A stretch of 64,000 nt of DNA from Verticillium longisporum (taxonomy: Eukaryota > Ascomycota > Sordariomycetes > Glomerellales > Plectosphaerellaceae): contig JAETXT010000010.1 in assembly GCA_019188255.1 (NCBI GenBank), forward strand, positions 1,302,001 through 1,366,000. The letters run 5' to 3'. How positions within the stretch are numbered: position 1 is the first letter of the stretch; each line of letters begins with the position of its first letter. Shown here one piece after another: positions 59,182 to 64,000 of this stretch. The translations under genes were made by a program, and so were the position numbers. The notes under the pieces are model-generated. The model saw only the letters and a list, made by a program, of their open reading frames with translations, did not search any database and was not told where the DNA came from.

Positions 59182-60672
59182 TCACCCAACAAAGGTACAG
59201 TCGTCAGAGCTCGTTCCCAGCCCGCTATCACGGCTTCGAGGCCCTCCAGCGCCAACGTCGGCTGCCGTATCCCAAGACCGCATTCGCTCCCTTGCTCCAA
59301 GCCCATAGGGGATCCCCTCTCTCCAAGCCATCATCTCCTCCCTCAGCCTCGCCTCGCTCTCCTGCCTCGCCCTCTCCTGCATCAGCCTCCGTGACAGCGC
59401 CTCCTCCATCGGGCTCAGCGGCGCAAGATGGTGTCCCGTCCGCGCCCGCCGCTGCCGCTGCTGGCTCTCCGCGACAGACGACACCAGCCCATCGCGCAAG
59501 AGAGCATCGTGCCCATCGCAGCAGCTGCGCCCGGCGGCCCTCTGGCCCGGACACCCAGGGCACTGGCAGGCGTGCAGCAGCGGGCAGTACGGCGAGTCGA
59601 CGGCGCGCGGGCCGCGGCACGCGGCGACCCGACACTCGTGGCCCTGGCAGTACCGCGCCCCCTCGGCGGCCGCGACGACGGGCTCCCCGCACAGCGGCTT
59701 CTCGCACGCGTGCGCCTCGCAGAAGACGCCGCCGCCGCCGCCGCCGGCCGTCGTGTCCTGCCGCCCGCCGCGGCAGTCGACGCGCAGACACTCGTGGGCG
59801 GCGCAGAAGACGCGCTGCTGCTGTGGCTCGGCTACGCCGTCGAGGACCGCCGTGCACCCGCCGCGACGGCAGGCGCGGGGCGCGTGCTCGGCGCAGACGG
59901 CGTCGTGGGTGCCGCCGCTGCTGCTGCTGGTGCTGCTGCTGGTGTGCGGCAGGACGGCGCGCGGGCGCGTGCAGCCCGGGACGCGGCAGGGCGTGTGGGA
60001 CCGGCACCAGGCGCCGGCGGCGATGACGGCGTCGCAGTCCGGCGCGGCGCAGCTGTGCGCGGCGCAGAAGAGGCCCGTCGCCGACCGCGGGTCGGGGCAG
60101 TCGGGGATCAGGCAGCGCGGGGTGTGCGGGGCGCACATGTGCGAGTCGGGCGCGCGCTTCAGGTAGCAGCCGTCGAGGAGGCAGGTGTCTTTTTTTTTTT
60201 TTTTGTCTGTCAGAGGGGGCTGCACCACATGTCGGCGTGGGAAAGGGGTAGGCTTACGTCCAAGACAGTATGCCCATGTCTCGTTCCTGTCGGCTGCTTT
60301 GCGGGGACGGCTGCAGTTCTGGGCCCGGCAGCGGGTGTCTGTGATGATGGGTCAGCTGCTGCTGCTGCTGCTGACGGGGGCTTGGGCTGTCTGGACGTGC
60401 GGTCTTCGCAGTAGCGAGTCTCTCCGGCTTGCTTGTGGTTGGGACACATGACGTTGCCGGCGCGGTGGCGGCAGGCGTCTCGAGAATGGTCAGCAGGAAT
60501 TAAGCTGATGGCGTTGGCCAGACGTACGGTCCTTGCAGTAGAACGAGTAGAAGGTGATGCCCCGCTCGTGAGATTCGCATCTCAACGCCCTGCGATTGCA
60601 GCCCAGCCGCGCGCAGGGCGTGCGTGGGAAGACGGGGGGCGGGCGCTGCTTGCGACGGCAGTGAAAGAACAT
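59182..60672 (-). CDS. Cys/His zinc-module array protein
   Basis: Exons are 60672-60528, 60478-60401 and 60188-59182 (409 residues). Intron 1 is 49 bp (GTACGT donor). Intron 2 is 212 bp with a GC donor (GCACGT) and an acceptor after a long A run. Both introns fall inside a Cys-x2-His motif: splicing turns YCKD+R and YCED+R into YCKDH and YCEDH, which supports the GC-AG call. The protein is a chain of about twelve modules of type C-x4-C-x(n)-C-x2-H, for example CLIPDCPDPRSATGLFCAAH and CAAPDCDAVIAAGAWCRSH. They probably bind zinc. After residue about 290 a charged helical stretch (MEEALSRRLMQERARQESEA) and a Ser-rich tail follow. There is no signal peptide or membrane span. An in-frame ATG at 60798 could add 42 residues. 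Such proteins are uncharacterised in fungi as far as I know; a role in protein or nucleic-acid binding is inferred. Confidence 0.75.
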
Positions 60673-62831
60673 GTTGAAGCACGGGAATGAGGAGTCGGCA
60701 AGGAGAGGGCGTGATGGCGATGCGAATAGCTGATGAATAGTCGGCGAACTGATGGCCCAGGCTTCACGGCTGATATAGGTCACGGTTGACAAAGACATTG
60801 AGGCTCATGACAGGGTCGCAAATGTCGGGATGACCGGCATGGAGGGTGCAGGAGGACTTGTCTCGGGCATCTACAGCTGGTTCGCACGTCTCGTCTGCAA
60901 GGGCGATTGCATACTACTATGAGTACAGCTTCATTTCTAGCGAAGGACGATGGCATCTACAGCTATAACATCAGACCGAGACGGGGAGTCTTGCTAGCAG
61001 GAGGATCTCAAAGTTCGCACTCACATCATCACAGCCAATGCTCATACCTCAACGGAGACCTAACCATTCCAGCTTCTCAACCAGCAAGCGAATGGGTATG
61101 GCCTGCTGATAGTTTAGGGCTCAAGCCTTTGTTGAATGTCTCGTAATCTGTTCGGTGTTGTAGTGCCGCTTGTTCTCGTGTTGACAACCCTGGCCTTCTT
61201 AACTTGTCGACCACGGATGACTTGGATATTGCCTCCAGCAAATACGGTGATCAAAGAGGCATTGTGGAGCGCAAACGAATACAAAGAGATTCAGTTCGTT
61301 GGCTACACATTACGCAAACTGCTGTCCAGATGGAGTCCCCTCAGCATGGTTTCCTATGCCCATTGATATGAGCAAACGCTGCGTCGGTCCCACATCAAGT
61401 GGCATAGCATCGTCATCAGCTTCACATGGACCATGCAAGGTAAAGCGCTGGCAAGTCATTAACGAGAGACAGTCGAAAGTCGGATAAAGCACAAAGTCAA
61501 GATGAATGTGTGGTGATGGATTACCGCCTGCAGCGTCTGCTGGCATGTCTACATAGTCTCGCCTCTATAAATATCATGGGTATCGTAAGATGGACGTTCT
61601 GCGCTCAAGGCCGCCGATGCGATGGCCTCTGTCCGCAGTCCAACTCTGTCCGGCCGACGTGGTATGTCAACCTGCAGGCGCCCTCGAGACGCCGCCCAGC
61701 CGGAAACGCTCGCGCTAAGAAGAAGAGCATCTGGAAGAGGAAGAGGACGAGCCGGAAGACAAAAGCTGTCTTTTGCAGCGCGTTGATGGCGAGGCTCAGC
61801 AACATGGACGAACCATGGGCATCAGAGTTCATTCCAGTTGAATAGTTCCTGATTGAACTGGAGGGCTTCGGTGCTTGGTAGAGTGATTTGTCCATCGTCG
61901 GCTCGAATGACCTGATGCCCACGTCAGTTGCCGCACGCACCCTGGAGTGTGGAATTCTTGTTACTTCAACATTGCGATGAACCGTCAGGGTGTACTGTCT
62001 GTGGTGTCCTCAAGAAATTGCAGTGAAGGGGGGGGGGAATTGATGGTCAAGACACGAGGGCGCCGATGCGACGAACGCAGGACATGCTGCTTTATACCAA
62101 ACAACGCATCCAATACTGCCAGCACATGATACAGGGGGCGGCGCGTCCCTTGCCAATGCCCCCTAACCGCCTCCGAATCAATGCGCGGATGCGGCACCGC
62201 AGACCTGCCAAAGCACACGAGGCACCTCCTCTTGAAACATCGCGTACGCCGTGAATGACCACTCGAGCCCCCCCCATCCTCGCCCTCTATCTGCTTCGTG
62301 TCCGAGGCGCCTGCGACCCTGCGCCGTCTCCAGCCACGAAGGCAAAGCAAAAGGGGGGGCGACAATCCAAGTCGGTCGAATGCGCCACGCGGTGATGTGA
62401 TGTGGTATTTCGAGACCAAGGTTCCGAGAGAGGGCCCCTCTCACATGCAATCATCTCGGTCGCACAACATGCCCTGGTGGCCCCGGTTCCTGACGAGAAG
62501 GACAGCGTCGGGTGTAACCGACTCGCGCTGGTCGTGGGCATGGTCGGGGCGTGACTTGGCGGGCTGCCATGACGCGGGTCTTGTGGCTTTGTCAGTGGGC
62601 TGAGGCGGGTGGTGACGAGGTCATTTACAGGTGGCGGGAAACGAGCAATATTTATTCCGCTGACAAAATAGTGCCATGGGACATGGGGAGGAAGTTGTTT
62701 CTCATGGATACCTAAAAGTTTCAACCTTATAATTCCATCAGCGTAGTGGAGGCAAAGTCTGGCGAGAGAAGAGATGTGGGCCTGAAACAGGCTCATGTAC
62801 AGGCTTAGTGTGACCAGTTTTCGTCGACCAA
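60673..62831. other. Intergenic, no gene supported
   Basis: The 2.2 kb upstream of the Cys/His-module gene hold only short frames. One minus-strand frame (61605-61940) has a hydrophobic stretch, FVFRLVLFLFQMLFFLARAF, but no other support. A G8 run is at about 62030. Confidence 0.5.
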
Positions 62832-62903
62832 AGCAACTTGGCGCAGCGGAAGCGCGCCGGGCTCATAACCCGGAGGTCGGACGATCGAAACGTCCAGTTG
62901 CTA
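62832..62903 (+). tRNA. Initiator tRNA-Met (CAU)
   Basis: A 72-nt cloverleaf without intron is formed. Acceptor stem AGCAACT pairs perfectly with AGTTGCT (62896-62902), followed by discriminator A. D stem GCGC/GCGC (62841-62844, 62852-62855); anticodon stem CCGGG/CCCGG with loop CTCATAA, anticodon CAT at 62864-62866; T stem GGACG/CGTCC. Two marks of eukaryotic initiator tRNAs are present: the A1-U72 pair, and a T-loop reading ATCGAAA, with A in place of the usual T at position 54. The three G-C pairs GGG/CCC at the base of the anticodon stem also fit. It delivers the first Met to the ribosome. Confidence 0.95.
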
Positions 62904-62908
62904 TCGGC

Positions 62909-62919
62909 TTTTTGCTTTT
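62909..62919 (+). terminator. RNA polymerase III terminator
   Basis: A T5 run begins six bases after the tRNA, followed by GC and a T4 run, which is the standard stop for polymerase III on the non-template strand. Confidence 0.85.
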
Positions 62920-62920
62920 G

Positions 62921-62974
62921 CACCACAAGCACCACAAGCACCACAAGCACCACAAGCACCACAAGCACCACAAG
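62921..62974. repeat. 9-bp tandem repeat CACCACAAG, six copies
   Basis: Six perfect copies of CACCACAAG follow directly after the tRNA terminator. No gene depends on this sequence, although one frame would read repeated Lys-His-His. It is likely a length-variable minisatellite. Confidence 0.95.
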
Positions 62975-63255
62975 CAAAGCTTGACAAAGGAAGAAAAGAA
63001 GATTCTTTTTGGCGGCACTTGTTATTTCCTTGCGGTTATACATAGTGATGGATTAGCTGGGATGTTCGCCTAAAGAACCCTCTAAATCCTTCCCTCTATG
63101 AAAGACTTTCGAGTGGTATTCGGCCAAAGTTCTACGATGAGGTATTGTAGCTACACAAACCTCACCAGCGCTCACACGACGCCCGATCACATGGTGACCG
63201 TGTCATGAATCAATAGCCAAGCCGCATGATCAATAGATACCTTCACATGTCCATC

Positions 63256-64000
63256 TCACGTCCCTGCTGGCAAACCAACGCTTGGCTCCGACCCCAGCTC
63301 CATCGTAGACTCATAGTCCGAGCTCGTCGCAGCCGCCTCCGACTGGTCCTCCGGCTCCTCCGTCCTGCGGTCCTCCAAACTCAGCCTCTCGAGCAACCGG
63401 TCCGGCTCGTCCGAGATGGAAATGGTCTGCACCGGCCAGCTAGCCCGCAGGTGATGCGCGCCCGTGCCCGTGTTGGACCGCTCGTCCGCCATGTCCGTGA
63501 CGTCGCGGTCGAGCACCTCGGCGACGGCCGGGGGCATCTCGCGGCGCAGAATGTGGAAGAAGACGCGCGCGATGTACAGGCTGCGGCCCTGGTCCTGCAG
63601 GCCCTTGGCGCACAGCATGAGCGTCGACACGGTGGCCTCGTCGGCGAGCGGGTCGTCGGCGCGCGCGAGGTCGCGGATGCACAGCTGCGCCAGGTAGAGG
63701 AGCCACGTCGGCAGCGAGTCGTTCCAGCTCTCGAACCCGTGCCGGAGGTAGTACAGCCGCACCAGCACGTCGAGGCACTGCCGCGAGTGCGCGCAGATCT
63801 CGCGGTATGCCGCCACTGGCGACCCGCTGCCCTGGTCGGCGAACGAGTCGAACAGCGAGAGCATGACGTTGTGGTACTGCATACTGTATCGGGGTCAGGG
63901 TCAGTCGTGGCTTGGTCGGAGGACACGAGGAGGGGAATTCTGCAGAAAACGAAGGACAAGTCGGAGCTTGGGTACGCACTGTATCTTGAGATGGGCCGGC
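63256..64000 (-). CDS. C-terminal part of a fungal Zn2Cys6-type transcription factor (cut by window end)
   Basis: The gene enters from the right edge, so its DNA-binding N-terminus is not in view. The last exon is 63883-63256; the intron 63884-63979 (GTGCGT donor, ACAG acceptor) joins it to a small piece at 63980-64000, giving AHLKIHMQYHNVMLSLF across the junction. The sequence HSRQCLDVLVRLYYLRHGFE and SLPTWLLYLAQLCIRDLA is typical of the C-terminal half of fungal-specific transcription factors, where helices mediate regulation and possibly ligand binding. The tail (TEEPEDQSEAAATSSDYEST) is acidic and Ser-rich and could activate transcription. Target genes cannot be inferred. Confidence 0.75.

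Noticed and set aside
59169..60414. Long plus-strand frames of 285 and 328 codons opposite the Cys/His-module gene
   Set aside because: They are Arg/Ala-rich products of very GC-rich DNA. The minus strand shows regular Cys/His modules and coherent splicing, so the plus frames are shadows.
61605..61940. 111-codon minus-strand frame with a strongly hydrophobic segment
   Set aside because: There is no family resemblance, no neighbouring exon with proper splice sites, and composition alone is not evidence for a gene.
1..64000. CRISPR arrays, bacterial operons, prophage, or intact transposons
   Set aside because: The window is fungal nuclear DNA with spliceosomal introns. No regularly spaced repeats, transposase, reverse transcriptase or terminal inverted repeats were recognised.
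1..64000. Secondary-metabolite biosynthetic cluster
   Set aside because: A dehydrogenase, an ABC transporter and a transcription-factor fragment are present, but there is no polyketide synthase, peptide synthetase, terpene synthase or other core enzyme.

Overview
The window looks like nuclear DNA of a filamentous ascomycete (Pezizomycotina; probably Sordariomycetes, perhaps Hypocreales). Evidence: short GT-AG introns (about 50-100 bp) with CTRAY-like branch points, GC-rich third codon positions, single genes on both strands rather than operons, and families typical of such fungi (an esterase-NACHT-ankyrin NLR, a fungal rhodopsin-domain membrane protein, an APP1-type phosphatase, an ABCC transporter, a Zn2Cys6-type regulator tail). 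The species cannot be named from sequence alone.

Layout. 1-12,380 is a gene-poor stretch with relics only: a broken endonuclease/exonuclease/phosphatase-jacalin gene (5.4-6.1 kb), a broken DUF7730-type gene (7.7-9.0 kb), and a possible eroded secreted Cys-rich gene (about 1.2-1.7 kb). 12.4-16.9 kb (-) is a SesB-like esterase-NACHT-ankyrin NLR; 17.9-19.2 kb (-) an APP1-like phosphatidate phosphatase. 20.7-33.5 kb holds surface-type genes: a small Cys-rich protein with a hydrophobic tail, a 3,473-residue mucin-like secreted protein ending in a DUF6923-type domain, and a Cys-containing protein with a C-terminal membrane tail. 35.5-37.1 kb (+) is a membrane-anchored SGNH-like protein; 37.9-38.8 kb (+) a broken STAND-type N-terminal domain gene; 39.9-41.4 kb (-) a rhodopsin-domain protein. 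After a 3.8-kb gap come a degenerate pepsin-like protein (45.1-47.4 kb, +), a short-chain dehydrogenase (48.5-49.7 kb, +) and a full ABCC transporter (50.0-54.6 kb, -). The right end has a ZIP metal transporter (56.9-58.6 kb, +), a Cys/His zinc-module array protein (59.2-60.7 kb, -), an initiator tRNA-Met (62.8 kb, +) and the C-terminal part of a fungal transcription factor (63.3 kb to window end, -).

The genes do not form an obvious pathway or biosynthetic cluster. Two themes stand out: cell surface/secretion (giant mucin-like protein, two tail-anchored proteins, rhodopsin-domain protein, inactive pepsin-like protein) and fungal non-self recognition (NLR plus an orphan STAND N-terminal domain). 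Three otherwise healthy genes (ABCC, SGNH-like, pepsin-like) each carry one single-base deficit exactly at a homopolymer run, which may reflect assembly error rather than biology. The best candidates for undescribed biology are the giant mucin-like protein, the Cys/His module array protein and the NLR.
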